Assembly (NCBI GenBank): GCA_013306675.1
Contig: JABLUY010000066.1
Location: forward strand, 86,250 to 150,249
DNA length: 64,000 nucleotides
Reading direction: 5' to 3'
Source of the DNA: Thraustochytrium sp. TN22
Lineage: Eukaryota; Sar; Bigyra; Thraustochytrida; Thraustochytriidae
A program made the position numbers and the translations under genes. Numbering within the stretch: the first letter of the stretch is position 1; every line of letters begins with the position of its first letter. Shown one piece after another: positions 32,434 through 44,726 of this stretch. The notes under the pieces are model-generated. The model made no database searches and had not been told where the DNA came from. It saw only the letters and a program-made list of their open reading frames with translations.

Positions 32434-35400
32434 ATGACGGGCGAGGTGCCGGCGGAGCTGGCGCAGGCGTCGGCGCAATCGTCGGCGCCGGCGCTGTCGC
32501 CGCTGTCGCCGGCAGCGGCCGCGCAGGAGCAGGCGTCCCGGTCTCTGACGCTCTCGTCGCTGTCCACGCTGCCGCAGTCCGTCGCGGAGCTGGACGCGAG
32601 CGCGCAGAACGAGGACAGCGACGAGGAGGAGGAAGATGATGCGGCCAAGCTGTCGCCGCGGTCGCGCAAGGCGCGAAGACTGGAGGCGCTGCGGGCGCGC
32701 GTCGCGGCGAGGCGACGCAAGCGCGCGGCTCCGCACAAGGTGCTCTTGGACGCCGGGAAGCGGCAGCTGCAAGCGCGCAAGGCCCATCGCGAGCTGCAGC
32801 AGCACGTGAATGAGGCTGTGCGCATGTATGATGGCGCGACGCAGCTGCAGTTGGCGGACCAGGAGCACTTTCAGACCGTCATAATCCGGCGCAGCGAGCA
32901 GTCGTGGGATATTGCCAAGCAGCTGCGCACCATGGGCACGACCGTGCGGCGTGCCGCGGAGGGCCAGAAGGAGTCCGTGGGCAAGTTGGAGAGGCTCGAG
33001 CAGCGCATCCTGGACCTGCGGCAGCTGACCAACGTGGGCGACGGGGATGCGCGCGGCGAGGGCGGGAGCGAGGAGGAAGAGGACCAGGTGCACGGACCAG
33101 AGGCGGCCTCCGTAGCGGACGATCTCCAGGAGATGGCCATGGCGCATATTCGGCGTGGTCAGGCGCGCAGGCGCGTGCTAGCGGATGCTGAGGTGGACGC
33201 AGAGGTGGCCATGATCGACGCGGCCAACATTCTGACGGCATCGTGCCCACACTGCGAGCGCATGATCCTCAAGGACTTCATGAAAAAGCACGTGCGTGAC
33301 TGCAAGGATGCCAAGGCCCGCGCGGCGCCTGGCAAGGGCATGGGCAAGGGCAAGTACCATGTGCTGGAGCGCAAGGCGCAGCAGCGCGCCCTGGAGCGCT
33401 TGGATGTGGTGGAGAAGGGCAAGCGCGCCAGCTTCCTAGCAACCGTACAGACATGCCCCGAGTGTGGTCGCGACGTGCTGGCGTCGCACCTGGAGAAGCA
33501 CCTGCGGCGTTGCCGCGAGCGGCAGCGGCTGCGACTGCAGCGCGAAGACATGGAGCGCGAGCGGTTGCTCAAGCAGCGGGGCACCACGCGAGCGTCGCTG
33601 GCGCAGGAGGCAGAGGAGCTCGGCCAAATGTTGCCCTTGGCACCGCAGGATCTACGACTTGTGTCGGTGACGTCGGACTCGATCGAGCTGGCGTGGGAGC
33701 CGCCCATCTTCTCCGGCGGCTACGACCTGGAGCTCCACGACTACGTGGTGGAGTACTGCATGCAGACGACGCGCTTTGTGAACAACAGCAAGAAGCCGCT
33801 CGTGGAGGATCACGAGCAGCCGCCCGTGTCCACCTCTCGCTTTTGCAAGATTGTGCCCATCAATTCGGGCCGCTTCGTGCTGGACGGCCTGCAGTCGCTC
33901 ACCACGTACAGTCGCATCCGCGTGCGCGCGCGCAACCGCGTGGGCTTGGGCGAGGCGTCAAATGAGGTGGGGCCGATCGCCACAGACGAGCCGGAGGCGC
34001 CCTCCGCGCCGCTCCTGCTCATGCTGGCGAGCGCCACGACGCAGTCGCTGACGTTTGTGTGGAGCGCACCGATCCGGGTGGGCGGCGCGGCGCGCGGCAT
34101 CGTGCGATACGAGGTTTCGTACCAGATGCATGCGCAGCGCACGGTCAAGGACGAGCGCGAGCTGCAGCAGATCACTAGCATGGTGGGGCCACCGTGCCAG
34201 TGCTTCGTGCTGGACGGTCTGCCCGGACTAAGCAAAGTATGGAACGTGCGCGTGGTGGCCATCACGGAGGCGGTGAACAAGAAGGGCGAGCTTGTGGAGC
34301 TGCGCAGCCCCGAGTCCAACGTCCTGGACCAGGTCACAACGCTGGAGCCGAGCCGCGAGGAGGTGCTGCGGCACGAGATTCGCCGCGCCACGCTGGCACA
34401 GACGGCGCACGTGGACTCGCTGGCGTATGCTGGATTCTCGCAGCGATTCCGGCGCGAGGACCTGCTCCAGAAGCTGAGTGCCGACCTGCTGGCGCTGGAG
34501 ACGCAGGTGGAGAAGCGCAAGAAGAACAACCAGCAGCCCATTTGGAACGCCTTTCCACCGGGCTTGCTGTACCAGGCGTTCGGGCTCAATTCGCGGCGCG
34601 AGTCGCTGCGCACAGCGGTTCGCAAAGGCCAGCAGCGGCGCGACATGGCGCGCGGCAGCGTGCGCGAGGCGCGCAATGCCCTCAAGATCCCCGAGGCATG
34701 GCGCCGGCGCAAGCACTTCAACTACCGCATCGCCAAGCACGAGTCGGAGCTGCAGGACCTGGAAACGACGCGCAGCGAGACCATCGTGCGCCGCGCTGCG
34801 CTGACGCGCGAGCTGGACCAGGCCGAACGCCACGCCGCCGTGCTGCACGCCGAGCTGGACCGCGCCAGCGCGCACCGTGGCGAGTACTTGGACAGCGCCG
34901 TCATGCACGGGCGCATGCAGCGCTTCCGCACGGCAGCGCTGCGCGATGCGCTGGAGGAGGAAATTCGTGTGGCGAATGAGGGCCTGGCGGCCGGCAAGCG
35001 CGAGCAAATCGGCCTGGAGCGCAAGTTGCAGGCTCTGCGCGTGCGCGTGGACGAGGTCTCGAACGCGCTCAAGGACCGCAAGGCGCGGCTCGTGCTCTTT
35101 GAGCGCGAGGTGGAGAAGCGCGAGAAGGCTTTCGAGCGCGTGCGCACGTGGCGCGAGCGATCGCAGTACGAGGTCTTCCATCAGTGGGCCGAGGCGGCGC
35201 GCGCGGGCAAGACCCGCCGGGAGCGGTCCGCGCGCATACTGCGCCGGATGCAGCATCGCGACCTGTATCGCGCCTGGGCCACCTGGTGCGCCCTGGTGAC
35301 GCTCGCGGCGCAGCGTGAGGAGTGCGTGCGCGGCGTCTCGGGCGCCGGGTCCGCTCTGTTGGAGCAAGCCCGCGCGGACCGCACCGACCTACAGGGCGGC

Positions 35401-37764
35401 GCAGCCGAGGTGCTCTTCGCGCTGCGCGGAACGGCTCAGGACCTGGGCGACGTGCGGCAGACGCACGCGCAGCGCGAGGACCTGCGCAAGAGCGCCTTTT
35501 ACAATGCACAGGAGGCTGACCTTTTGCAGCGCGTGCGCGCCGCCCCGGAGGACTTTGCGCAGCCCATGCTCCCACTCAACCAGGCCCAGGCGTACCTGGC
35601 CATGGGCAAGCTGGAGGCGGCGCACGCCTACTTTGCCAAATTCGTCTGCGGCCAGAGCGCCGCGGCTGCCGCGCAGGCGTCGCGCACCACGGCCGAGGCG
35701 CAAGCGTGGGCAACCTACAAGCGGTCGCCGGAGGAGGAGACGACGCGGCGCGAGGCGCAGACGCGCGACCTGCTGGCCACCTGCGAGGCATATCACGGAA
35801 TGGCGCAGTGCATGGAGGGCCAGGGCAAGATGGACAAAGCCATTGTGAACTTTGACCGCATGCGGTCCCTGGCCGTGGAGGCCAAGTCGGACCGTCTCAA
35901 GGGGCTCGCCCTCCTTGGCGTGGCGCGCTGCAACGCCGCCATCGACGCGCACAAGGCCGCCATTGAGTACGCCGACCGCGCTCTGCTCACCTTCGAGGAC
36001 CTCAACGACCGTCCGGGCCAGGCCAAAGCGTGCCGCACGCTGGAGCGCGCCTACCGCAGTCTCTTCGACTCGGAGAACAGCGCGGCCTTTGCGCGTCGCG
36101 CTGCGACGCTCGAGCTTGAACTCGAGACCAAGGTCGAGGAGACCTTTTTGAAGATCCAGGAGGCGGAGCGTAAGCTTGTCTCTGTGACGGCCGACCGCAG
36201 CCGCGCAGTCCGTCTCGAGGTCGTCTCGGCGCTGGTGCCAGAGCTGCGCCTGCGCATCGAGGAGAAACGTACCAAGGTGGAGGCCATCCTCGCCGAGGCC
36301 CGGGCTTACGGCCGGCTCAACGATGCCGATGGAAAGCGCCTCGTCGACCTGCGCGAGCAGCTGGAGATTGTGAAGAACTGCAAGACCAGCGAGATGGATT
36401 CGGACCTTGTGCACGGCATCTTGCAGCGCTTCCGCGTGCAGGAGCTCGGCGCCAACCTGGAGACGGAGCTCGGCAAGCTCGAGGCTGCCGTGGAGCGCCG
36501 TCGCGCCGTGATCCGGACCGCCGAGGTGCGTGCAAGCAACGCGCACGACGATATGCAGGGTCTGGAACAGGACCTGCGCATCGAGCTCGGCGACCTCATG
36601 CGCCGCACCATGCAGGACCGCCAGCAGCTGCGCCTCGTGGCGCTTAATCCGGCCAACGTGCGGAGCCGCAACGTTGGCGGCCTCGCAACGGGCGGCGTCG
36701 AGCGCATGGCGGCCTGCATCCGCGACAGCATCTACGTCTTCGACTTGCGCGACGGCGCGCTCCTCGGCATTCTGGATGGCGCCAAGGTGCCGCTCCCGCT
36801 CAAGTTTGCTGCGCGGCGCGCCAAGGATCCCAGCCTGCCCATCCCGGGCCACTACGGCTCCATCACAGCGCTTGCGTACTCGGAGCGTCGCATCATCAGC
36901 GGCGGCGTCGACCGCATGGTGCGGGTTTGGCAGGACCAGAACCCGTTCACCTGCGACCTGCTCTTGGCGGGCCATGAGGCCTCGGTATGGTCTCTTTGGG
37001 CCGACAACGTCAAGGTTGTCTCGGGCGACGCTGGCCATGTCGTGCGCGTTTGGTCGCTCAAGCAGAACGGCCTCTGCGTGCGCGTGCTGCGCGCGCTGCA
37101 CCTGCGCGCCATCACCTGTCTCGACATCGACCATTACGCCATGGCCACGGGCGGTCCGGACCTTGAGGTGCGCGTGTGGCCACGCGCGCTCGACCCGCGC
37201 CCAGAGGCCTGCACCGACCCCAAGGCGGGTGTCAAGCGCTTCATCGGCCACGAGTGTCCCGTCAGCACCGTCTCGCTCACGGCGACCGAGCTCATCAGCG
37301 GCGGCGAAGATGGGCGTGTCTTCATCTGGGACGTGGCCAGTGGCGCCCGCCTGCACATTTGCGCGAGTCATTCGGGCCCGGTGCGCAGCCTGCAGGCCGA
37401 TGCCACCAAGCTTGTCACCAGCTCGCTGGACAACACTATTTGCGTCTTTGACGTTGCGTCTGGAAACCGCCTGCTTACGCTGCGCGGCCACGACGACAGC
37501 GTCCTGGCGCTCCAGTTCGACAGCCACCGCATTCTCTCCGTCTCCAAGGACGGACTGTTACGCTATTGGTTCTGGTCTGGCAATACCAAGGAGAACCTGC
37601 CAACCATGGACAAGCTCCATGTGCTTCAAAAGGGGGAGACGCTCGCCACGCTCGAGAAGATGTACGGCGTGCCCTCTCGAAAGCTCATGAAGTGGAACAA
37701 CCTCAACGACCTCGGACGCACGCTGTACGTTGGCATGCGCCTGGTCGTTCACCGCGGGATTTGA
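32434..37764 (+). CDS. Giant multidomain scaffold: zinc fingers, 2 FN3, coiled coils, TPR, WD40, LysM
   Basis: 1776 residues in one exon from the ATG at 32434. Domains in order: acidic/Ser N-terminus and coiled coil (about 1-230); two C2HC-type zinc fingers (CPHC...H-x3-C at about 271-290, CPEC...H-x3-C at about 340-359); two fibronectin III domains (about 402-515 and 519-640); long coiled coils (about 650-1000). TPR-like helices follow (about 1050-1210), then more coiled coil and a WD40 propeller (about 1470-1715; VRVWQD, VRVWSL, VFIWDV, ICVFDV). The last 50 residues are a LysM domain (HVLQKGETLATLEKMYGV, then LYVGMRLVV). No signal peptide or membrane segment is seen, so the LysM is probably intracellular, as in TLDc/LysM proteins. 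A microtubule or ciliary scaffold role is inferred from domains and tubulin neighbours only. Confidence 0.92.
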   Translation: MTGEVPAELAQASAQSSAPALSPLSPAAAAQEQASRSLTLSSLSTLPQSVAELDASAQNEDSDEEEEDDAAKLSPRSRKARRLEALRARVAARRRKRAAPHKVLLDAGKRQLQARKAHRELQQHVNEAVRMYDGATQLQLADQEHFQTVIIRRSEQSWDIAKQLRTMGTTVRRAAEGQKESVGKLERLEQRILDLRQLTNVGDGDARGEGGSEEEEDQVHGPEAASVADDLQEMAMAHIRRGQARRRVLADAEVDAEVAMIDAANILTASCPHCERMILKDFMKKHVRDCKDAKARAAPGKGMGKGKYHVLERKAQQRALERLDVVEKGKRASFLATVQTCPECGRDVLASHLEKHLRRCRERQRLRLQREDMERERLLKQRGTTRASLAQEAEELGQMLPLAPQDLRLVSVTSDSIELAWEPPIFSGGYDLELHDYVVEYCMQTTRFVNNSKKPLVEDHEQPPVSTSRFCKIVPINSGRFVLDGLQSLTTYSRIRVRARNRVGLGEASNEVGPIATDEPEAPSAPLLLMLASATTQSLTFVWSAPIRVGGAARGIVRYEVSYQMHAQRTVKDERELQQITSMVGPPCQCFVLDGLPGLSKVWNVRVVAITEAVNKKGELVELRSPESNVLDQVTTLEPSREEVLRHEIRRATLAQTAHVDSLAYAGFSQRFRREDLLQKLSADLLALETQVEKRKKNNQQPIWNAFPPGLLYQAFGLNSRRESLRTAVRKGQQRRDMARGSVREARNALKIPEAWRRRKHFNYRIAKHESELQDLETTRSETIVRRAALTRELDQAERHAAVLHAELDRASAHRGEYLDSAVMHGRMQRFRTAALRDALEEEIRVANEGLAAGKREQIGLERKLQALRVRVDEVSNALKDRKARLVLFEREVEKREKAFERVRTWRERSQYEVFHQWAEAARAGKTRRERSARILRRMQHRDLYRAWATWCALVTLAAQREECVRGVSGAGSALLEQARADRTDLQGGAAEVLFALRGTAQDLGDVRQTHAQREDLRKSAFYNAQEADLLQRVRAAPEDFAQPMLPLNQAQAYLAMGKLEAAHAYFAKFVCGQSAAAAAQASRTTAEAQAWATYKRSPEEETTRREAQTRDLLATCEAYHGMAQCMEGQGKMDKAIVNFDRMRSLAVEAKSDRLKGLALLGVARCNAAIDAHKAAIEYADRALLTFEDLNDRPGQAKACRTLERAYRSLFDSENSAAFARRAATLELELETKVEETFLKIQEAERKLVSVTADRSRAVRLEVVSALVPELRLRIEEKRTKVEAILAEARAYGRLNDADGKRLVDLREQLEIVKNCKTSEMDSDLVHGILQRFRVQELGANLETELGKLEAAVERRRAVIRTAEVRASNAHDDMQGLEQDLRIELGDLMRRTMQDRQQLRLVALNPANVRSRNVGGLATGGVERMAACIRDSIYVFDLRDGALLGILDGAKVPLPLKFAARRAKDPSLPIPGHYGSITALAYSERRIISGGVDRMVRVWQDQNPFTCDLLLAGHEASVWSLWADNVKVVSGDAGHVVRVWSLKQNGLCVRVLRALHLRAITCLDIDHYAMATGGPDLEVRVWPRALDPRPEACTDPKAGVKRFIGHECPVSTVSLTATELISGGEDGRVFIWDVASGARLHICASHSGPVRSLQADATKLVTSSLDNTICVFDVASGNRLLTLRGHDDSVLALQFDSHRILSVSKDGLLRYWFWSGNTKENLPTMDKLHVLQKGETLATLEKMYGVPSRKLMKWNNLNDLGRTLYVGMRLVVHRGI

Positions 37765-37799
37765 TTGTGCCGTCTCGATACCCAAGAGAGCATCGAGTA

Positions 37800-37895
37800 A
37801 GATCATCTGATGCTTAACTTAGCACAAGACATCAAGTCATCTGATGCGTAACCCTCATCCTTGCACAAGACAACATCAAGCAAAGATCATCCGAT
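37800..37895. repeat. Imperfect tandem repeat, about 45-50 bp units
   Basis: Two units share CATCTGATGC, GCACAAGACA and ACATCAAG, plus a partial third unit (CATCCGATCC), directly before the inverted-repeat element. Confidence 0.7.
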
Positions 37896-37903
37896 CCAAA
37901 TGA

Positions 37904-38279
37904 TTGAGGCGCGGGAATCACAACACGAGAGTGAACACTCTTGCAACAGCGGTACGGAATAATGGTCGCTTTTGGGTGCGGCTGTGGGGGACTTGAGTCA
38001 TCTGTACAATGACTGGACACGCTTGCATCGGGCCGGCGCCGTGCGTCTCGATTGGACGCACGGCGCCCGCTCGATTCATGGATGGCGTTTGCCTAATAAC
38101 AGTATGACATGAGTATGACTCGGGACGCCTGGCGCCTGGCCCCGCACAGTCAAAAGTCTGGTCTGGGCGATATCCGCGCGGGGGGCAGCGCGCGACTCAG
38201 CCAGGGGTCTTGAGGCGCCAGCGTTCCGTACCGCTGCTGCAAGAGTGCTCACTTTTGTGTTGTGATTCCCGCGCCTGAA
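37904..38279. mobile_element. MITE-like element with 56-bp terminal inverted repeats
   Basis: Bases 37904-37959 and 38224-38279 are inverted copies of each other: 51 of 56 positions pair, with outer ends TTGAGGCGCGGG and TTCAGGCGCGGG. The 264-bp interior has no open frame of note but carries a perfect 13-bp hairpin. No clear target-site duplication was found, so classification as a miniature inverted-repeat transposable element is an inference. A large regulatory hairpin or a convergent-transcription barrier are alternatives. Confidence 0.6.
38035..38067. other. Perfect 13-bp hairpin
   Basis: GGCGCCGTGCGTC (38035-38047), 7-base loop, GACGCACGGCGCC (38055-38067). It lies inside the inverted-repeat element. 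Confidence 0.9.
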
Positions 38280-38446
38280 CGCGGTCAAACTTTGTGGCAA
38301 ATCTTTTGGCATGAACGTAGTCAGGAGCTGCACTACATGTACCGCAAAAAAGCAAATTTTCCAAACGTGAAAGTGGACATCATCGCAAGATTACTTGAGT
38401 GTTCTCACGAACGTAGCAAGCTACATGACACGTAGAGCGTACATGT

Positions 38447-41164
<2,718 letters not shown>

Positions 41165-43249
41165 TCACGCAGAACTCCGTTCATTTTCGGAGCAGGACTT
41201 TGTGGAAGCGGAGTAGTTGCAGTCGTCGCGGAGCTTGCAGAGGAATTTAGGGAGCTTGCTGCAGGCCTTGAGCGAGCAGCCGTCAGAATTGGAGTAGGAG
41301 CACATCTTGTTCTTCTTGCAGACTTTCTTGGCGACGTCGGTGGCGCAAGTGGCCTCGTAGGTCTCCTCGTTGGTGCCGACGCGCTGCACGCAGCGCGCGG
41401 ACTTGAGGCGCTGCCATGGCATGTAGAGGCACCCGGAGCGCGCCTTGCACCTGGCTTTGCTCAGCGAGAGGTTGTCGCAGGTGGCAGTGACGCAGGAGCC
41501 CGAGGTCCAAACGCATGAGCTGTTGCCGGAGCAGGTGGCGCTGGTGGTGTTGACGTTGCAGGCGTCATCGTAGCAGGCGAGGTCGTAGGAGTCCTCGATG
41601 TCGCAGATGGGGGTGCGGATGGAGTTGCGCGCCTCATAGAGCTTGGAGACGTAGGAGGCCTCGGCGGAAGCGATGTTGTCGCTCTCCATCGGGTCGGAGT
41701 AGACCTCGTACAGCTCGAGCGGCTCCTGCGGCTCGTTCTGCACGAGCTTGTAGAGCGCGTTGGGCCACTCGGTGAGGTCGAAGTAGGCGAAGGCGCAGCC
41801 CACGTTCTGGACCCACTTGACGGGGCAAACCTGGCCGTCCGGCTGCGTACCGGCGCGGTTGAAGCAGATCTCGCTGTAGGCGAAGGAGCGCGTGGAGCTT
41901 GAGACCGCGTCGCTGTCCTTGTCGGCGAAGAGCAGGTCCGAGAGGTCGACGCCGCCCGCGCCGTCGGAGCGCATAGGGTCGAGCGTGGCGCTGCTGGACG
42001 GCACGCCGACAGCGCCAGCAATGGTGAGCCCCCAGTCGTAGTGCATGATGGGGTACTCGGAGGTCGTGCCGGCCGGGACGCCCTTGGGGAACCACACGAT
42101 CGTGGGACTGCGGATGCCGGCCTCGTAGGTGCGGCGCTTGATGCCGCGCTGGCCCGAGCCGGCCGTCAGATCGCGGTGCGGGTCATAGTCGGGGTCCATG
42201 AAGGCGCCCATGTGAGGGCCGTTGTCCGTGGCGAAGATGACCATGGTGTTCTCGTCGGCACCCACCGCGGCCAGCGTCGTGAGCAGGAGCTCCATGTCCA
42301 CATCGATTTGGTTCTCGGTGATGCTCATGAGACCGCGGATGACACTCGTGGCGCGGCCCGTCTCCGCGACCAAGTCCTCCGTGAAGCGCCCGTACGTGGT
42401 GACCGGGTGCGTCTTGTCCTCGCAGTTCTTGAACTTGTTCTCCTTCTTGTAAAAGGCGGCGTGTCCGGCGTAGGTGGCCCAGTACAGGAAGAAGGGCCGG
42501 GTGTCGTTCTCCACCTCGCGCACGAAGTCGAGCGCCGCATCGCGGACGAGGTCGTCGAAGTGGCTGCAGGGCGACGGCGAGGTCGTGGCGTTGTCCGTCA
42601 CGCAGTACGACTCCGAGGCGTCCTCGTTGTTCGCGTACTCGTAGGTGACGACGTCCTCCGGCGCGTCCGAGGTGCACCCGTACATCTCCGTCGGGAAGGC
42701 TGGCCCCATGCTCTGATGCGTGTACTTGCCGTAGAAGCTGTCAAAGCCGCGCTTGCACGGGCTGCCGGACGACGTGGTGCTGGTGGCCATGCCCCACTTG
42801 CCGACGGCGCCCGTACGGAAGCCCTGCGCCGAGAGCACTTCGCCGATCGTGGTGCGGTTCGCGTCAATGTCCACGTCCGTGTCGTCGTCGTCCCCGAAGC
42901 CGTTCCCGCGCACGGTGGCTACGCCTGTCTGCACGCCGGTCATGAGCGAGTGCCGTGACGGCGCGCACACGGAGCTCGACACGTACGAGCGCAGCATGCG
43001 CTTGCCCTCACGGGCCATGCGCTCCAGGGTCGGCGTCCGCAGCCGCCTCGACTCTGGAATGTTTTCGAACGCAGTTGTGTTATCCGCGACCGTCCAGGCC
43101 GGCGCGTGCTGGTTGATCATGCCGACGCCCAGGTCGTCTGTCAGGTAAAGCACCACGTTGCGCGGCCTGTCGCCGCGCGCCGCCGGCACCAGCGCCGCCA
43201 GCAGCGCCGCGACCGCCGCCGTCGCGCCAAGCATCACGGATCGCCTCAT
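41165..43249 (-). CDS. Secreted sulfatase with cysteine-rich C-terminal domain
   Basis: 694 residues from the ATG at 43249 (a GTG four codons upstream opens the frame). A signal peptide (MRRSVMLGATAAVAALLAAL) is followed by the sulfatase fold: LYLTDDLGVG with metal-binding Asp pair; CAPSRHSLMTG, where C95 would be converted to formylglycine; GKWGM; and TDNGPHMG with the second metal-binding pair. The last 150 residues are a separate cysteine-rich region (CSGNSSC, CKARSGC, CKLRDDC) with several short repeats, perhaps a carbohydrate- or matrix-binding tail. The substrate is probably a sulfated polysaccharide or glycan, outside the cell. It is head-to-head with a paralogue whose C-terminus is entirely different. 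Confidence 0.93.
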   Translation of the reverse strand: MRRSVMLGATAAVAALLAALVPAARGDRPRNVVLYLTDDLGVGMINQHAPAWTVADNTTAFENIPESRRLRTPTLERMAREGKRMLRSYVSSSVCAPSRHSLMTGVQTGVATVRGNGFGDDDDTDVDIDANRTTIGEVLSAQGFRTGAVGKWGMATSTTSSGSPCKRGFDSFYGKYTHQSMGPAFPTEMYGCTSDAPEDVVTYEYANNEDASESYCVTDNATTSPSPCSHFDDLVRDAALDFVREVENDTRPFFLYWATYAGHAAFYKKENKFKNCEDKTHPVTTYGRFTEDLVAETGRATSVIRGLMSITENQIDVDMELLLTTLAAVGADENTMVIFATDNGPHMGAFMDPDYDPHRDLTAGSGQRGIKRRTYEAGIRSPTIVWFPKGVPAGTTSEYPIMHYDWGLTIAGAVGVPSSSATLDPMRSDGAGGVDLSDLLFADKDSDAVSSSTRSFAYSEICFNRAGTQPDGQVCPVKWVQNVGCAFAYFDLTEWPNALYKLVQNEPQEPLELYEVYSDPMESDNIASAEASYVSKLYEARNSIRTPICDIEDSYDLACYDDACNVNTTSATCSGNSSCVWTSGSCVTATCDNLSLSKARCKARSGCLYMPWQRLKSARCVQRVGTNEETYEATCATDVAKKVCKKNKMCSYSNSDGCSLKACSKLPKFLCKLRDDCNYSASTKSCSENERSSA

Positions 43250-44726
43250 CCTCGCGGCCACGCCGCGCCGCGGCGCCTCCGCCTCACTCGCGGCGCCGTC
43301 TCGCCTTGCGCCGCCGCCGCCGCCGCTGCGCGGCTGCGCGCGCGTGGGCGAGCGAGCAGGCGACAGCGACCGAGCCCGCTCCGCGCGCTCTCAGGCTGTG
43401 CTGTTCTGCTTTTGTTTTGAGCGCGCCTTCGCTCCGGCTGTGACCGAGCAGTGGTTGGTTTCAACCTGCTTGGTCGCTCAGGGCACGTGACTGGGGTGCT
43501 CGTGCGTGGCGGAAAACCAGCTGAAGCCGCCGCCACGTCTCCGACGCTGCGCTCGCGCTCGCGGCTGCGGCCGCGCTGCGGCGCCTCGCCCTGCCGCCTG
43601 CGTGCGTACCTCTTGAATTAATTGAAAATGCTGTAGCAAGTTTGAGCTCTGCCGCTCCCGTCCTGCTCGCCTCGGCCTTTTATTGTTTCTCTCGCCGTGT
43701 GATGAGAAACCCCCATCTTTCGTGAAACTGTGGCCACGGCGGGCGCACAACGAGTCCGGGTCGCGTCCACGCGCCTGCCTGTGACCGCTGCCGCGCCAAC
43801 CGCTAGCGCCGGGGCGCTAGCTAGGCGCCGCGCACGTCGGAGCGGCGCGCCGCGGGGCCGACTCGCTTCCCGGCGGCCGGGCGTCGCGCGCAGCGCGCCC
43901 GGCGCGACCCGGCTACCACATCGCTACCACTGCAGGCAAGCCGGCCGTGCACGGCCACCGCGACCTGGCTCTGACGGTGAGCGACGCCGGCGAGGCCGGC
44001 TTCCTCACTTCAGCCAGCGGCGCCTTGACTGTGAGGCTGGCGCGGCGTACAGGGCGCGCAAGTGGACAATGGCGAGTCCGTGCCGTGGCCGGTCAACGCA
44101 CTGGCTGCCAGAGCCCGTCGCGCCGGGAGCCGAATACGCGTGAGAACTACGTTACTGCGCCGGGCTCGATGCCTCGCTCGCTCGCTAGAGAAGCTAGCTC
44201 GTACGATAGCCAGCTGCCCGAGCTCGCAGCTCCGCCCCGCGCGCCGGCCAGCCTTCGTCACGCGCGGTGACCGCAGGCTGTGCGTCAGCCGCCGTTCGCT
44301 ACGCGGCGCCATGTTGCCTGAGTCGCACGCCGCGGCGGCCCGAACGGGATGGAACGTTCTCTGCGATGATGATGGCGGCCGCGGCGCGGCGGCGCTTGCC
44401 TTGGCGACGAGTCTGTCTTCTTGGCGAGGAGATTGCGCAGAGGGCGTGGCGCTGGCCGGCCTCGGGCCGGCCCGCGGGAGCGCTGGCGAGCGAGGGCACG
44501 GCCGCGCCGCGCGCAAGTCAAGCCTGGACGAAGAAACGTGACCTTGGTGGCAAAATGGAGTCCCGGAGGCCCGTGCCCGCGTTGCGCCGCGCCTTATGGC
44601 GCCGCGCCGCGCCGCAATAAAGAACAGGGCAGAAGCCGGCACGCGCTGCAGCCAGCCAGCGAGCGAAGTCAGAAAGCGGAATCAAAGCGCGAATCGAGCA
44701 AATCGCAGCGACGCAGCCCAGGGGAA
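43250..44726. other. Divergent intergenic region between two sulfatases
   Basis: 1.48 kb that should hold both sulfatase promoters. An AT-rich pocket (43612-43725) and palindromes GCTAGC at about 43803 and CTAGCTAG near 43817 are visible. No gene was seen. Confidence 0.55.

Larger units (their letters stand above)
37765..38446. other. Convergent intergenic region with inverted-repeat element
   Basis: Less GC-rich than its surroundings. It contains about 2.5 imperfect tandem units of 45-50 bp carrying CATCTGATGC and GCACAAGAC (37800-37895), then a 376-bp inverted-repeat element. It separates the 3' ends of the 1776-residue gene and tubulin copy 2. Confidence 0.7.

Noticed and set aside
35389-37527. 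712-codon minus-strand open frame
   Set aside because: Antisense to the WD40/TPR part of the 1776-residue protein; no domain. It arises from high GC at third codon positions.
44421-44726. Upstream extension of the anchored sulfatase frame
   Set aside because: It has no ATG and would place about 100 basic residues before a good signal peptide.
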